The notes: a model not told the origin generated them from the letters alone. A stretch of DNA of 64,000 nt from Niabella drilacis (GCF_900101395.1 NZ_FMZO01000005.1:1-64000), one strand, 5' to 3'. Counted from the stretch's first letter, positions 1 through 9,670 are shown. Numbers and translations are program-made.

Positions 1-158
1 GTTATTGTTGCGATTTTTGTGGTTGATATTAAACGCAAGGTACGCCAGGTTCCTGCAAAGGACGCCAAGTGGTTTGTCCGCCATCGAATCCCATTGCGAA
101 CCTTGCGGTGGTCATTGCGCGCTTTGCGGTTGAAACTAAACTACCGAAGCAAATATCG

Positions 159-989
159 TTATAGGGTTGGTACCAGCTTTTCACCCGTCCAGCGGTATTT
201 CTCTGCCTTGTTAGTGCCGTATTTAACATTATTGCTGTCCCAGCTGGCAACCTTTTGTCCTTCTTCAAAAAGGATGCTTCCCTCTTCATGCTTTTCAATG
301 ATAAGGTCTTTAATACCTTGCATGTCGCTCGGGTAAATAAAATAGGTGCGGTCAAAATATTCCCCATCCGGGGTATCGAACTGGCGTCTTACAAAATGAA
401 GTTGCTGGTCTGCCCAGAAAAAAGTAAGGGTACCCCCGGCTTCACCGCAGGCTTCGGAGCCGCCCTGTACTTCAATAATATCATCTACATTTTTCAGTCC
501 TTTGTTGGACAGGTTCCTGCAGCTGTATAACCGGGGCGACCGGTTGCCGAGGCCGGTAAAAGATATCCGTTGTAGTTCTTTTGCATTTTTTACAACCCGT
601 ATCTGCAGCACGATATTGCTGTCTGTAACCCGCTCTACACCATAATGAAAACTGATATCCGGATTTTTATGACTTCTGAAGGAGGCCATTGCCAGTTTAC
701 CACCCCAGATAAAACCACTTTTGCCATTGCTGCAGGCAACCTTATACCAGGGGAAGATGACGCCGTTCAATTGAAGGGCCACGGGGCTGATCCCGGTAAT
801 TATCATCGGGGTTCCTACGGAGATAAGGCCGATGCTCTCAGCAGCCAGCGAGGGCGCCGTCCGGATATTGACACTATCTGCCAAGGCATATACCTCCTGT
901 TGTTTTTCAAACAGGCCCAGTGTATCGGATTGAGCATGCATTACCAGTGCGGTTAGCCACAGGCAGCAGGTGAAAAGTATTCTTTTCAT
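159..989 (-). CDS. Secreted SH3-like domain protein, function unknown
   Basis: The start is placed at the Met beginning MKRILFTCC because a typical signal peptide follows, ending MHAQS; upstream in-frame Met codons would put 21 polar residues before it. Mature residues about 35-100 resemble a bacterial SH3 domain: a VNIRTAPS stretch, a glycine-rich turn, then PWYKV and GKSGFIWGG. Such domains usually bind cell-wall or surface ligands, but the roughly 170 residues after it match nothing I recognise. The gene follows fabI on the same strand, about 300 bases away with a foldback element between them. Identity as a secreted SH3-like protein is fairly sure; the role is unknown. Confidence 0.7.
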   Translation of the reverse strand: MKRILFTCCLWLTALVMHAQSDTLGLFEKQQEVYALADSVNIRTAPSLAAESIGLISVGTPMIITGISPVALQLNGVIFPWYKVACSNGKSGFIWGGKLAMASFRSHKNPDISFHYGVERVTDSNIVLQIRVVKNAKELQRISFTGLGNRSPRLYSCRNLSNKGLKNVDDIIEVQGGSEACGEAGGTLTFFWADQQLHFVRRQFDTPDGEYFDRTYFIYPSDMQGIKDLIIEKHEEGSILFEEGQKVASWDSNNVKYGTNKAEKYRWTGEKLVPTL

Positions 990-1112
990 AATAGGTGTAA
1001 AAAACGTGGGAGCGTGTATGAAACCGGGAATGTTCCGGCTAAAACAAAACAATGAAAGAGACCCCGTTTGTGGTTCCTGAACGAGATCTCTTTCCCTTTT
1101 TTGAAATATTTA

Positions 1113-1273
1113 GAGCCTGTTTGAATTTTATTGATGGAATTTATTATGAAGCTATTTTGGAGCGAAACAAGGAAAATTTTGCAGGCATAGTAGGCCACTA
1201 TGGCGAAAAATTTAACGCAGTTGCAGCCCAAAACAGCCATAATAAAGCCATTGAATGAATTTTAAACAGGCTC
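1113..1273. repeat. 161-bp foldback (MITE-like) element, copy 1
   Basis: The element begins GAGCCTGTTTGAA and ends TTTAAACAGGCTC, and the two halves are imperfect inverted repeats over nearly the whole length, centred on CATAGTAGGCCACTATG near 1193. It carries no convincing gene. A second copy at 46034-46194 has the same length and differs at one base that I could find. It ends 15 bases beyond the fabI stop codon, so it lies in the fabI 3' region. TTTA flanks both sides. The transcript could fold into a long hairpin and act as a terminator or RNA-stability element. Confidence 0.9.
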
Positions 1274-1288
1274 TTTATGTTGGCTATA

Positions 1289-2110
1289 TTAAATTTCCAC
1301 CGTCATCGATTCCAGAACGGCTTCTGTAACGCCCGTAAAGCTGAATCCTCCGTCATGAAAGAGGTTTTGCATGGTCACATACCGGGTCAGGTCGCTGAAC
1401 AGAACGGAAATGTAATTGGCGCAGGCTTCTGCAGGGGCATTGCCCAGCGGGCTCATTTTTTCTGCATAGCTGATAAAATTATCAAACCCTTTTACACCAC
1501 TGCCGGCAGTTGTTTTTGTGGGCGACTGGGAGATTGTGTTGATACGTACTTTTTTCTTTACCCCGTAATAGTAACCAAAGGTCCGGGTAATGCTTTCCAG
1601 CAGCGCTTTTGCATCTGCCATCTCGCTGTAATCAGGAAATACGCGCTGTGCGGCAATATAAGTGAGGGCAATTACGCTTCCGTATTCATTGAGCGCGTCC
1701 AGGTCCCAGGCGGTCTTTAAAATACGATGCAGGCTCATAGAGGAAATATCAAAGGTCTTATGATTCCAGTCGTAGTTCAGATCGGTGTATTCTTTTCCTT
1801 TACGCACATTCAGCCCCATACCTACAGAGTGAAGGATAAAGTCGATCTTGCCTCCAAAATGTTCCATTGATTTTTCAAACAGGGCCTTCAGGTCATCCAT
1901 ATTGGTAACATCAGCACCTATTACGGGGGCATTGCCGCATGCTTCTGCCAGTTTATTGATCTCCCCCATACGCAACGCCACAGGGGCATTGGTCAATACC
2001 AGTTCTGCACCCTCATTGTAACATTGCTGGGCAGTTTTCCACGCAATGGATTTTTCATCCAATGCTCCAAAAATGATTCCCTTTTTGCCTTTTAAAAGAT
2101 TATATGCCAT
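1289..2110 (-). CDS. fabI: Enoyl-[acyl-carrier-protein] reductase (NADH), FabI type
   Basis: FabI catalyses the last reduction step of each fatty-acid elongation cycle in the cytoplasm. The 273-residue product has the divergent SDR dinucleotide-binding start (GIIFGALDEKSIAW), the ADVTN acidic loop, and the FabI active site: Tyr151, then Tyr161 and Lys168 in YSEMADAK, the Y-x6-K spacing specific to enoyl reductases rather than Y-x3-K of classical SDRs. SPTKTTAGSG corresponds to the substrate-binding loop region. Length is normal for the family. A foldback element sits just after the stop codon, so the mRNA 3' end may be shaped by it. Confidence 0.95.
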   Translation of the reverse strand: MAYNLLKGKKGIIFGALDEKSIAWKTAQQCYNEGAELVLTNAPVALRMGEINKLAEACGNAPVIGADVTNMDDLKALFEKSMEHFGGKIDFILHSVGMGLNVRKGKEYTDLNYDWNHKTFDISSMSLHRILKTAWDLDALNEYGSVIALTYIAAQRVFPDYSEMADAKALLESITRTFGYYYGVKKKVRINTISQSPTKTTAGSGVKGFDNFISYAEKMSPLGNAPAEACANYISVLFSDLTRYVTMQNLFHDGGFSFTGVTEAVLESMTVEI

Positions 2111-2150
2111 ACAGTTGAATTATGAGCGGTAAAAATAAGAATATAATTCC

Positions 2151-4373
2151 TCATTTCGGACTTTTCTCCTGATGACCGCCTGCATCCGGTTTCCCGGTCT
2201 TTGAAGGATGGTGATTTAAATAGTGATGAATGCCTTCCATAACCCCAACGGCCTGCTTTTGCTTTGCGAAATATATATGGCGGCTTTTTTTCAGCAGCTC
2301 CAGCTCCGGGCTGTGATTGGCTACTACAATGCCCCGGGTGCGGCCGCGCAGCATGTCGATATCATTCCCTCCATTTCCGGCTGTTATGAAATGATCAAGT
2401 GGCAATTGCCATTTATAGCTCAGGTAGCGGACGGCATTTCCTTTTCCGGCCCGCACCGGCAAGATATCCAGGAACCGGTTATCGGTCAGCAGGATCTTTG
2501 CCCTGAGCCGGCGGTCATCCAGGAATTTATAGAGATTGGCCAGGTCGCCCTCATTAAAGCGCTCGGTAACATAGTAGCTGAGCTTGTATTCCCACTGGGC
2601 ATCGGCTTCCTGCAGGTGCAGGCCCGGATAGTTCTCCAGCGCAGCCACCAGTTCCTTCCGTTTCCATTGATGATTGATATGACTTTCCCAGCCAGGGTCG
2701 GGCAGAAAATTCCGGGTATAGTAGATCTCTGTTCCGGCCGAGCAGATCAGGATATCCGGTTCCGGGAACCGGAACTGCTGAAGCGCAGCGGCGGTGAGCG
2801 CTTTATTCCTGCCGGAGGCAATGCCAAAAATAACCCTGTTCTTATTTTCCTCAACCCATTGTTTTATTGCATCAAGGCCGGATGCATCGTTGCCTTCTAT
2901 GAGTGTGCCGTCAAGGTCTGAAATGAAAAAGAACTCAGCCTTCATCAGTTTTTTACCCAGCGGAAGCTCCTGTGTTTCTTTCAGCTGTATTTTGGGTTTA
3001 TATATTTCGTCAATGGCTTTGATATATACGTTAACGTGTGATTCCCAGGAATAGTCTTCCTGCCCTGCCCGGATACCGTTGGCAGAATATTTTTCCCAGA
3101 GTGCGGTATCGGCAATGATCTTTTTTAAGGCGTCTGCAATTTCTTTGGTATCCTGTACATCCACCAGCATGCCGTTACGGGCATTGCCGATGATCTCCTT
3201 CGGGCCTCCCGTGGGCGAAGCTACAATAGGCAAACCGCAGGCGGCCGCTTCAACAATCGTAAGTCCAAAGTTCTCACCTGGTGTGGCGTTTACAAAAACG
3301 CCTTTTCGTTGTGCCGCCAGTCGATAGATCTCCGGGACCTCCAGCGAGGGGTCATTTTTTTTGGGAAGTGCCATTTTACCGTAGAGATCATATTTGTCCA
3401 TCAGCAGCAGCAGCCCGGTAAGGATCTCCTGTTCATCCTGCGGCATTTGGGTAATATCTTTTCGCACACCTGCAAAGATGGCCAGGTTTGCCATGCTCTG
3501 CAGCTCTTTATCCTGTCCGAAACAGTCGATGATCGTTTCAAAATTTTTGCGTTTATCTGCACGGCCTATAGAAAGGATAAGGGGCTTGCCGGGAGCAAAT
3601 AGAAAACGTTCAATTTCTGAGCTCACCCGGTACATGGCCTGTTCCTGTTCCAGCGGAATATTGAAGGAGGGCATCCCCACCCGGTAGAAGGGGTAGAAGA
3701 CCTCGTTATTGATGCCTGGCGGAATGATGCGGAACCGGGCCTTGTCCTTGTTATGATACCAGCGGTATTGTGTTTCGATCTCATGCTGGGTGCTTACGAT
3801 GATCAGGTTGGCCAGCCGCAGGGTTTCTTCTTCTTCATTCACCCTCCGGATCATGTTGAATTTCTGGTTGATGGTGTCTTCTGAAAGACCGTCCTTTAAA
3901 AGAATATTTTTTTTATTGAGGCCAAGCGAGTGCCCCGTTGCAATAAAGGGGATCTCAAAGATCTTGCTGATCTCGCCGGCTATATAGTTGCCGTCCGCAT
4001 AATGCCCGTGCACAATATCCGGGTAATCGTCCTGCTTTTCAATAAAGCGGATAACCTTATCCACAAATTCATCAAGGTTATCCCATAAACTTTCTTTAGG
4101 TTTGTATAACTGACCGCCGCAAGGGATCCGTACAATACGGGCTTTGGAAGACAACGTTTCTATTTCGTGATTGTAGGTCTCCGAAACCCGTTTGTCTGCA
4201 ATCCGCCTTGTGAACAGATCGATCTTCCGGACCTGCGGATGATGAGACAGGGCCTCCAGTAATTCCAGCACATATTTTACCTGTCCGCCCGTGTCTTTAT
4301 CTCTCCCGGTTTCAGGTTTGTGGTGCCGGATCAATCCATGCGGACTAAAAAGTTGTATATAGTATTCCTGCAT
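2151..4373 (-). CDS. Sucrose-phosphate-synthase-like glycosyltransferase fused to HAD phosphatase
   Basis: The 740-residue protein has two parts. Residues about 1-450 form a GT4 glycosyltransferase with the DTGGQVKYV loop typical of sucrose(-phosphate) synthases, GHYADGNY, and the donor-site ENFGLTIVEAAACGLP. Residues about 475-725 form a HAD-IIB phosphatase with DLDGTL as motif I and GNGGNDIDML as the last motif. The layout matches sucrose-phosphate synthase with a sucrose-phosphatase-like tail, so one polypeptide could make and dephosphorylate sucrose 6-phosphate. It is divergent from a GH32/43-like gene, which fits sucrose or fructoside metabolism. The exact acceptor cannot be read from sequence. 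Confidence 0.85.
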   Translation of the reverse strand: MQEYYIQLFSPHGLIRHHKPETGRDKDTGGQVKYVLELLEALSHHPQVRKIDLFTRRIADKRVSETYNHEIETLSSKARIVRIPCGGQLYKPKESLWDNLDEFVDKVIRFIEKQDDYPDIVHGHYADGNYIAGEISKIFEIPFIATGHSLGLNKKNILLKDGLSEDTINQKFNMIRRVNEEEETLRLANLIIVSTQHEIETQYRWYHNKDKARFRIIPPGINNEVFYPFYRVGMPSFNIPLEQEQAMYRVSSEIERFLFAPGKPLILSIGRADKRKNFETIIDCFGQDKELQSMANLAIFAGVRKDITQMPQDEQEILTGLLLLMDKYDLYGKMALPKKNDPSLEVPEIYRLAAQRKGVFVNATPGENFGLTIVEAAACGLPIVASPTGGPKEIIGNARNGMLVDVQDTKEIADALKKIIADTALWEKYSANGIRAGQEDYSWESHVNVYIKAIDEIYKPKIQLKETQELPLGKKLMKAEFFFISDLDGTLIEGNDASGLDAIKQWVEENKNRVIFGIASGRNKALTAAALQQFRFPEPDILICSAGTEIYYTRNFLPDPGWESHINHQWKRKELVAALENYPGLHLQEADAQWEYKLSYYVTERFNEGDLANLYKFLDDRRLRAKILLTDNRFLDILPVRAGKGNAVRYLSYKWQLPLDHFITAGNGGNDIDMLRGRTRGIVVANHSPELELLKKSRHIYFAKQKQAVGVMEGIHHYLNHHPSKTGKPDAGGHQEKSPK

Positions 4374-4535
4374 TGCATATCATTTTAGAGGTGAGGCAGC
4401 AGGTACCATCTTCCTGAAGGCGGAGATCGCCGGATATAGCTTCTGGAAGAAATCGGTACTTACGTAATAGTGCCCGGCCGCTGCGGTGCGGCAATCAGAT
4501 TTTAAAACGGTTGAAATATAACTAATTTTTTAAAA

Positions 4536-6008
4536 ATGGAGCGGTTAACCGATAATTTATATTCAGGCTCGGGATTCAGCGAATGGGAAATAGGAGATGT
4601 TACAATGATCCTGCACAGGGATGTATACCATCTTTTTCACCTGATCATTCCCAATCATGACTATATCGCTCATGCGGTTTCAAAAGATGGTATTACCTGG
4701 CGGAGGGTAAAGAACGCCCTGTTTGTAGGCGATCCGGGCGATTGGGATGATGATATGCTCTGGACCATGCAGATATATGAGTCCGGCAACCGGTTCGAGA
4801 TGTATTATACCGGGTTACAGCGTAAGGACCGCGGTGTGGTATCAAAGATCGGGTTGGCAGTGTCTGATAACCTGTTCGACTGGGAGAAAGTGAATGATGA
4901 AGTGTTCCCCTTTGGTCCACGGGCCCCTCACTATGAAACCTATGAAAACAATCCCCGGCTCTGGATGAGCTTCCGGGATCCTTTCCGGTACGATTATGAG
5001 GGAAAAACATTCTTTTTGGTTTGTACAAGGGCTGCTGTGGGGCCGGTCTCGCGGAGGGGGTGTGTAGGCCTGGTGCAACTGATGGATAAGGAGCTGATCT
5101 TTCACCCTCCGCTGCATTTCCCAAGGATGTATGATGATGTGGAATGCCCCTGTGTATTTGAACTCAACGGAACGCACTACCTGTTAGGTTCGATACGGGA
5201 AGATATAAAAGTGCGGTACTGGTTCGCCCCGGATTTTATGGGCGAGTACCATTGCTTTCATAATAATGTGCTGCTGCCGCAGGGTAACTATGCGGCCCGG
5301 ATCCAGCAGGATGGCGACTACCTGCTGGTCTATAACTTTTTTTATGCGAACGGAAATGTCAATGCCCTGCGTATCTTTCCGCCGCCCAAGCAGCTGGAAA
5401 CAGATAACAGGGGAAGGCTGGTACTAAAGAGCTATTACCGGTGGGACCAGATGGTGATCCATACCCTCACCCAGAATGAAATGGGGGCGATCATTACACT
5501 GTTCAAAAACCCTACGGCGTCTTTCGAACAGGATCAGGACAAGTGGATCTGCGGATCCCGCAGCGGGTATGAAGTTTTTGTGATACAGAAATCGGCGCCC
5601 AGCTTCATCTGGGAAGGCATACTTGCTGTGGAGGGCATGGGCAAACTGGGGCTGGTAACGGATATCGACGAGGAGGGGTCCGGGTATTATTATAGTTTTG
5701 ATGTGATCAATAGTGTGGTGCATCTTCAGAGCTGGGGTTTCAACGCGGTCAATACCCGGTCAAATTTTGTGTACAACGTGCTCCAGGATAATATTTTCCA
5801 TTTAAAGGAAGAAAAGGAATTCCATTTCCGGCTGATCCGTTACGGAAATTATATAGAGCTGGCTATTGACGGGATCGTAAAACTCTCGCTGATCGATTAT
5901 ACCTATTTCGGGAACGGCATTGGCTTGTATTCTGCTTCTTCAACGATCTCGCTCAGAAGCGCAACATTAAAAAACCTGCCGGTGCCGGAGAGTGAGTACG
6001 GAGAGTGA
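4536..6008 (+). CDS. GH32/GH43-like five-bladed propeller glycosidase, probably cytoplasmic
   Basis: This 490-residue protein resembles clan GH-J/GH-F beta-propeller enzymes: SKDGITW and SDNLFDW blade repeats, SFRDPF (the RDP transition-state motif) and DVECPCVF (the EC acid/base motif). A C-terminal region after about residue 330 looks like the beta-sandwich appended to GH32 enzymes. The classical nucleophile motif WMNDPNG is not present; the corresponding N-terminal stretch reads HLIIPNHDY, so the activity may differ from invertase. There is no signal peptide. It is divergent from the sucrose-phosphate-synthase-like gene, suggesting a linked role in sucrose or fructoside turnover. Confidence 0.72.
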   Translation: MERLTDNLYSGSGFSEWEIGDVTMILHRDVYHLFHLIIPNHDYIAHAVSKDGITWRRVKNALFVGDPGDWDDDMLWTMQIYESGNRFEMYYTGLQRKDRGVVSKIGLAVSDNLFDWEKVNDEVFPFGPRAPHYETYENNPRLWMSFRDPFRYDYEGKTFFLVCTRAAVGPVSRRGCVGLVQLMDKELIFHPPLHFPRMYDDVECPCVFELNGTHYLLGSIREDIKVRYWFAPDFMGEYHCFHNNVLLPQGNYAARIQQDGDYLLVYNFFYANGNVNALRIFPPPKQLETDNRGRLVLKSYYRWDQMVIHTLTQNEMGAIITLFKNPTASFEQDQDKWICGSRSGYEVFVIQKSAPSFIWEGILAVEGMGKLGLVTDIDEEGSGYYYSFDVINSVVHLQSWGFNAVNTRSNFVYNVLQDNIFHLKEEKEFHFRLIRYGNYIELAIDGIVKLSLIDYTYFGNGIGLYSASSTISLRSATLKNLPVPESEYGE

Positions 6009-6092
6009 TTTCCGATAAGCCTGATTAGGGTGCTAAAATTCCGTTAATGTAGAATACGGATCTTATGGTCAGATTTCCACGTTAATCAGGTC

Positions 6093-6776
6093 CTAATGAT
6101 CCGCGCGGGGCTGTTTCTTTTCCATATCTGTTAACCGGCTCATATATTCTTCCTGGTTGGATAATAGCTGATCCAGCTTTTCATGAAGAATGCGCACTTC
6201 CAGCTCCGATTTAAGGTTAACCATATAATCCATTTTCGACCGGCCCCGGTCCTTTTCCTCCTGCCGGTTCTGGCTCATCATGATGATCGGTGCCTGGAGG
6301 GCTGCCAGGCAGGAAAGGATAAGATTGAGCAGGATAAAGGGGTAGGGGTCGAACCCTTTGTTATGCAGCCAGTAAATATTAACAAGGATCCATACCAGAA
6401 GAAAAATGATAAATGAGATGATAAATGTCCAGCTGCCGCCGAACCCGGATACCCGGTCGGCCAGGCGCTGACCAACAGTGAGTTTATCGCTGTCGTCCTC
6501 ATCGATCATATCCGATATGATCGTTTGATTGGTCATGGAAGAGATCACACTATCTTCCAGTTCCGAAAGCTGATGAATATCCCGCAGGAGGTATTTGGAA
6601 ATATAACGCAGCTTATATTCGTTTAACTCATTGTAAGAAATATTGTCCGAGCGTTTGAGGTCCGGGCGTTCCAGTTTTATATATTCAAACAACGCGGGGC
6701 GCAGCTGCCTGCACGGAATGGGTGCATTTTCCTTGGTGTGGCTGTTGGGCGAACCGGTGAATACGGAATCATTCAT
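6093..6776 (-). CDS. DUF1003 family membrane protein
   Basis: The 227-residue product has an acidic hydrophilic N-terminal half, then GQRLADRVSGFGGSW, which opens the DUF1003 domain, followed by two membrane helices (about residues 117-137 and 148-165) and a charged tail RQEEKDRGRSKMDY before a predicted coiled coil ending near residue 220. The conserved NLILSCLAALQAP segment is characteristic. The molecular function of DUF1003 proteins is unknown. The gene is convergent with the GH32/43-like gene. Confidence 0.85.
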   Translation of the reverse strand: MNDSVFTGSPNSHTKENAPIPCRQLRPALFEYIKLERPDLKRSDNISYNELNEYKLRYISKYLLRDIHQLSELEDSVISSMTNQTIISDMIDEDDSDKLTVGQRLADRVSGFGGSWTFIISFIIFLLVWILVNIYWLHNKGFDPYPFILLNLILSCLAALQAPIIMMSQNRQEEKDRGRSKMDYMVNLKSELEVRILHEKLDQLLSNQEEYMSRLTDMEKKQPRADH

Positions 6777-7026
6777 GCCTGTACTTTTTATAAAGCTAAG
6801 CTTTTGGAGGCGGATTTTAAAGCATTATCCGCTGTCGGTAATCAGTTGCCAGCCCTGGGCGGTGCATGTCATGTCTCCGGCTGTAATAGTCTTCCGGCAC
6901 GCCCGGACCAGCCAAGCGGCCAGCTCTTGATCCATTCCTGTTCTACCCCGGCCATTGGCTATTGTCACAAAGTTCATGATCGGAAGGATGTTAATCTAGG
7001 TTAAGCCCGGCTCCGCGGGAGACCGT

Positions 7027-7034
7027 TAAATTTG
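7027..7034 (+). promoter_or_regulatory. Bacteroidota -7 element upstream of the LLM oxidoreductase
   Basis: TAAATTTG matches TAnnTTTG and lies 17 bases before the ATG of the LLM gene. No clear TTTG -33 box is visible at the expected distance, so this is a partial promoter call. Confidence 0.45.
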
Positions 7035-7051
7035 TAGTCAAAATAAAAAAT

Positions 7052-8086
7052 ATGGAACTTGGTATCAGTATGTTTGGAGACCTTCATTTTGATGCGGCAA
7101 CCAATAGCGTGCAGGCTCCCGGTGAACGGTTAAAAGAAATTATCGAGGAAATAAAATTAATGGACGAGGTGGGGCTGGATTATTTTGGTATTGGAGAGCA
7201 TCACCGGCCGGATTACGCCGTGCCTACCCCCGAAATTGTGCTGGCGGCGGCTTCAACGGTAACCAGGAATATAAAGTTAGGAAGTGCTGTGTCGGTTGTC
7301 AGCTCCTCCGATCCGGTAAAATTGTACCAGAACTTTGCGATGGTCGATTTGCTTTCCGGGGGGCGGGCTGAGCTGATGGCAGGCCGGGGAAGTTTTATTG
7401 AATCTTTTCCGCTATTTGGCTATGATCTTCGTGATTATGATTCTTTGTTTGAGGAAAAGCTGGACCTGTTATTAAAGATCAATAAAGAGCCGGTGATCAC
7501 CTGGAAGGGGAAGCATCGCGCGCCGCTGCAGGAGCAAATGGTATTGCCAAGGGCTACGGATAATCATTTGCCGGTTTGGATAGCTGTGGGAGGTACTCCT
7601 TCGTCTGTGGAGCGCGCCGGACGGCTGGGATTGCCGCTGATGATCGCCATTATCGGGGGATCTCCGGCACAGTTTCAGCCCTTTTTTGAGCTGTATAAAG
7701 AAACTTATCAGCAATACGGGCATCCGATGGACCAATACCAGGTAGGTATTCACGTGCATGGCTTTTATGGAGAAGACAGCGCCGCACTCAGTGAAATGTA
7801 TTACCCGCTGTATGCTGCGCAGATGGACCGTGTTGGGCGAAGCAGGGGATGGCCTCCTTACCGGAGGAACCAGTTCGATTTTGGTAAAACAAAGAACGGA
7901 GCGCTGGTGATCGGAGATGCCAGTGAGGCGATCGATAAGATCTTATATCTGCAGGAATTGTTTGGGCTGACCCGCTTTGCCACGCATATGGATACAGGCG
8001 CACCGTTGCACAGGGATATTATGAAATCGATCGAGATCTATGGAACCAAAATAGCCCCCAAAGTGCGTGCCGCATTGAAGAAATAG
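7052..8086 (+). CDS. LLM-class flavin-dependent oxidoreductase
   Basis: The 344-residue protein is a luciferase-like (LLM) TIM-barrel flavoprotein: EVGLDYFGIGEHH near the N-terminus, the SAVSVVSSSDPVKLY segment, LSGGRAELMAGRGS and LPVWIAVGG around the phosphate-binding region. Members reduce or oxygenate small molecules with FMNH2, but the substrate cannot be deduced. It stands alone with its own -7 element, and the downstream 470 bases contain no gene. Confidence 0.88.
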   Translation: MELGISMFGDLHFDAATNSVQAPGERLKEIIEEIKLMDEVGLDYFGIGEHHRPDYAVPTPEIVLAAASTVTRNIKLGSAVSVVSSSDPVKLYQNFAMVDLLSGGRAELMAGRGSFIESFPLFGYDLRDYDSLFEEKLDLLLKINKEPVITWKGKHRAPLQEQMVLPRATDNHLPVWIAVGGTPSSVERAGRLGLPLMIAIIGGSPAQFQPFFELYKETYQQYGHPMDQYQVGIHVHGFYGEDSAALSEMYYPLYAAQMDRVGRSRGWPPYRRNQFDFGKTKNGALVIGDASEAIDKILYLQELFGLTRFATHMDTGAPLHRDIMKSIEIYGTKIAPKVRAALKK

Positions 8087-8559
8087 TATCTTTAGGGGGA
8101 TCTTGATCGGGTTTTGACATGTGAATTATTATTTTGTATCCTGTTTCCCCAATTACAATCGGGAGTGTTCCGGCGTCTGCCAGCCTGGCCCTGAAACAAC
8201 CCTGAACATTTGCATAGGAGTTAAGTTAATTGTAAGACCTTAAAGGTCGAAGCTGCAGCGCAGCGCACCGGCAATATAAACCGCCTTCCAAAAGATTCCC
8301 GCCGCGCTGCGGCTGACAGCAAGTCCCCTGGGCGTTCCTGTTACAATGATTTGCGGCGCCCTGCGCCTTTTGCTATCAAAAAATAGGATCTTTTTGGTAC
8401 CGAAGGCGCATTCGTGCTACATTACAAGGCAATAGACCTCTCTTTAACTTGACGCATATGCGAACATTCGGGGGAGGATGACAACACAGGCGATTTTTTG
8501 TTTACGTTGTGCTGAACTTATTCCAGGATCTATTGATCGATGAACTTTTGATACGTGTC
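8087..8559. other. Intergenic stretch without recognisable gene
   Basis: These 473 bases lie between the convergent LLM and GlxA-type genes. I see no coding sequence, no RNA gene and no clear terminator hairpin followed by a T tract. The middle part, about 8250-8370, is GC-rich with repeated GCGC/GCAGCG words that could fold, but no defined structure stands out. Confidence 0.5.
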
Positions 8560-9567
8560 TTATGAGAACGCATAGTTTGCCGCCGGCATTTCCAGATTGG
8601 CCTTATAGTACTTATTGCGGTATTCGATGGGCGTAAGGCCGGTTACCTTTTTAAATACATCCCTGAAGGCCTTGGTATCCGTATAGCCTACATCGTACAT
8701 GACCTCGTTTATATTCAATCGTTTGGATTCAAATTTCCGTTTAGCGGCCTCAATGCGTACGCGCTGGATGTATTCCAGCACAGTGTTATTCGTAGCCTGT
8801 TTAAACCGGCGCTCAAAGCTCCTCCTGCTTACAGCAATAAGGCCGGCCAGCTGATCAATACTGATGCGTTCGCCAATATTCTTTTCGATGAATTCCTGTG
8901 TTTTTATTATGCCTTCATCGTTGTGGCCCTTTTGACCCTTAAAAATAGAAAAGGCATTCTGGCTGTTCCGGTCGATGTCGATGGCAAAATATTTGGCAAG
9001 GAGGATGGCCGTTTCGCGGTTGGTATATTTTTCCACGAGGTAGAGCAGGAGGTTCCAGATAGAATTGGCTCCGCCGCTGGAATAGACCCCGGCCTCATCC
9101 GTGATCACAGTGCCGTCAGTTATTTCCACCTGTGGATATAGTTGCGTGAATTCATGGTAGTAGGCCCAGTGGGTAGAGCATTTTTTATGATCGAGGATGC
9201 CGGTGGCCGCCAGTAAAAATGCACCCAAACATAAAGAAGCCACTTCTGTGCCGCGGGCATGTATCGATGCGATAAGTGACAACGCGGGCTCGTTTGCTGC
9301 CACGGCCCTGCTCATGTCTGCATCAATAAGCGCCGGAATGATGAGCAGGTCGGCGGCTGTAACTTCCTTCAGCAGGCGGTCTGTAGTTACGGTGTATAAT
9401 CCGTTAGACAGCGGAATTGATTTCTTCAGGCCAACCAGTTCCACTCCGAATTTTGCAGGGTAGCCGTTGGCGGTCAGAAAATCGTTAGCGGTCTGGAAGA
9501 TTCTTGCTGCCGGTGTAATGGCTTCAATAACCCCGTTGATCGGGACGTAGATACAGATCCGTTTCAT
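8560..9567 (-). CDS. GlxA-family transcriptional regulator (DJ-1/PfpI plus AraC domain)
   Basis: The start is set at MKRICIYV because the PfpI-like fold begins there; the upstream in-frame extension adds 24 unrelated residues. Residues 1-175 form an amidase-like DJ-1/PfpI domain with the nucleophile-elbow-like ASLCLGAFLLAATG. Residues about 215-320 are an AraC DNA-binding domain with two helix-turn-helix units (ISIDQLAGLIAVSRRSFERRF and INEVMYDVGYTDTKAF) and the closing GLTPIEYR. It is a cytoplasmic regulator of unknown ligand, probably acting on a nearby operon such as the divergent VOC gene. Confidence 0.9.
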   Translation of the reverse strand: MKRICIYVPINGVIEAITPAARIFQTANDFLTANGYPAKFGVELVGLKKSIPLSNGLYTVTTDRLLKEVTAADLLIIPALIDADMSRAVAANEPALSLIASIHARGTEVASLCLGAFLLAATGILDHKKCSTHWAYYHEFTQLYPQVEITDGTVITDEAGVYSSGGANSIWNLLLYLVEKYTNRETAILLAKYFAIDIDRNSQNAFSIFKGQKGHNDEGIIKTQEFIEKNIGERISIDQLAGLIAVSRRSFERRFKQATNNTVLEYIQRVRIEAAKRKFESKRLNINEVMYDVGYTDTKAFRDVFKKVTGLTPIEYRNKYYKANLEMPAANYAFS

Positions 9568-9670
9568 TTTGAAAATTTCCGTAAAGATAAACAATGTAGC
9601 TGTCGCTAACAACCCTCTCAATGGCGTATATGCCACCATTCTATGCGCGGGTATTTGGCCAATTTTGTAA

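Noticed and set aside
1052-1258. Open frames on both strands inside the first foldback element
   Set aside because: They consist almost entirely of the repeat, which is also present without coding context inside the integrase.
3300-3690. Long plus-strand frames across the glycosyltransferase and similar antisense frames in the polysaccharide locus
   Set aside because: They are mirror frames of strong conserved genes and have no family resemblance.
6009-6092. CCTGATTA and TAATCAGG words between convergent genes
   Set aside because: Spacing of about 60 bases with weak inner pairing; not enough for a terminator call.
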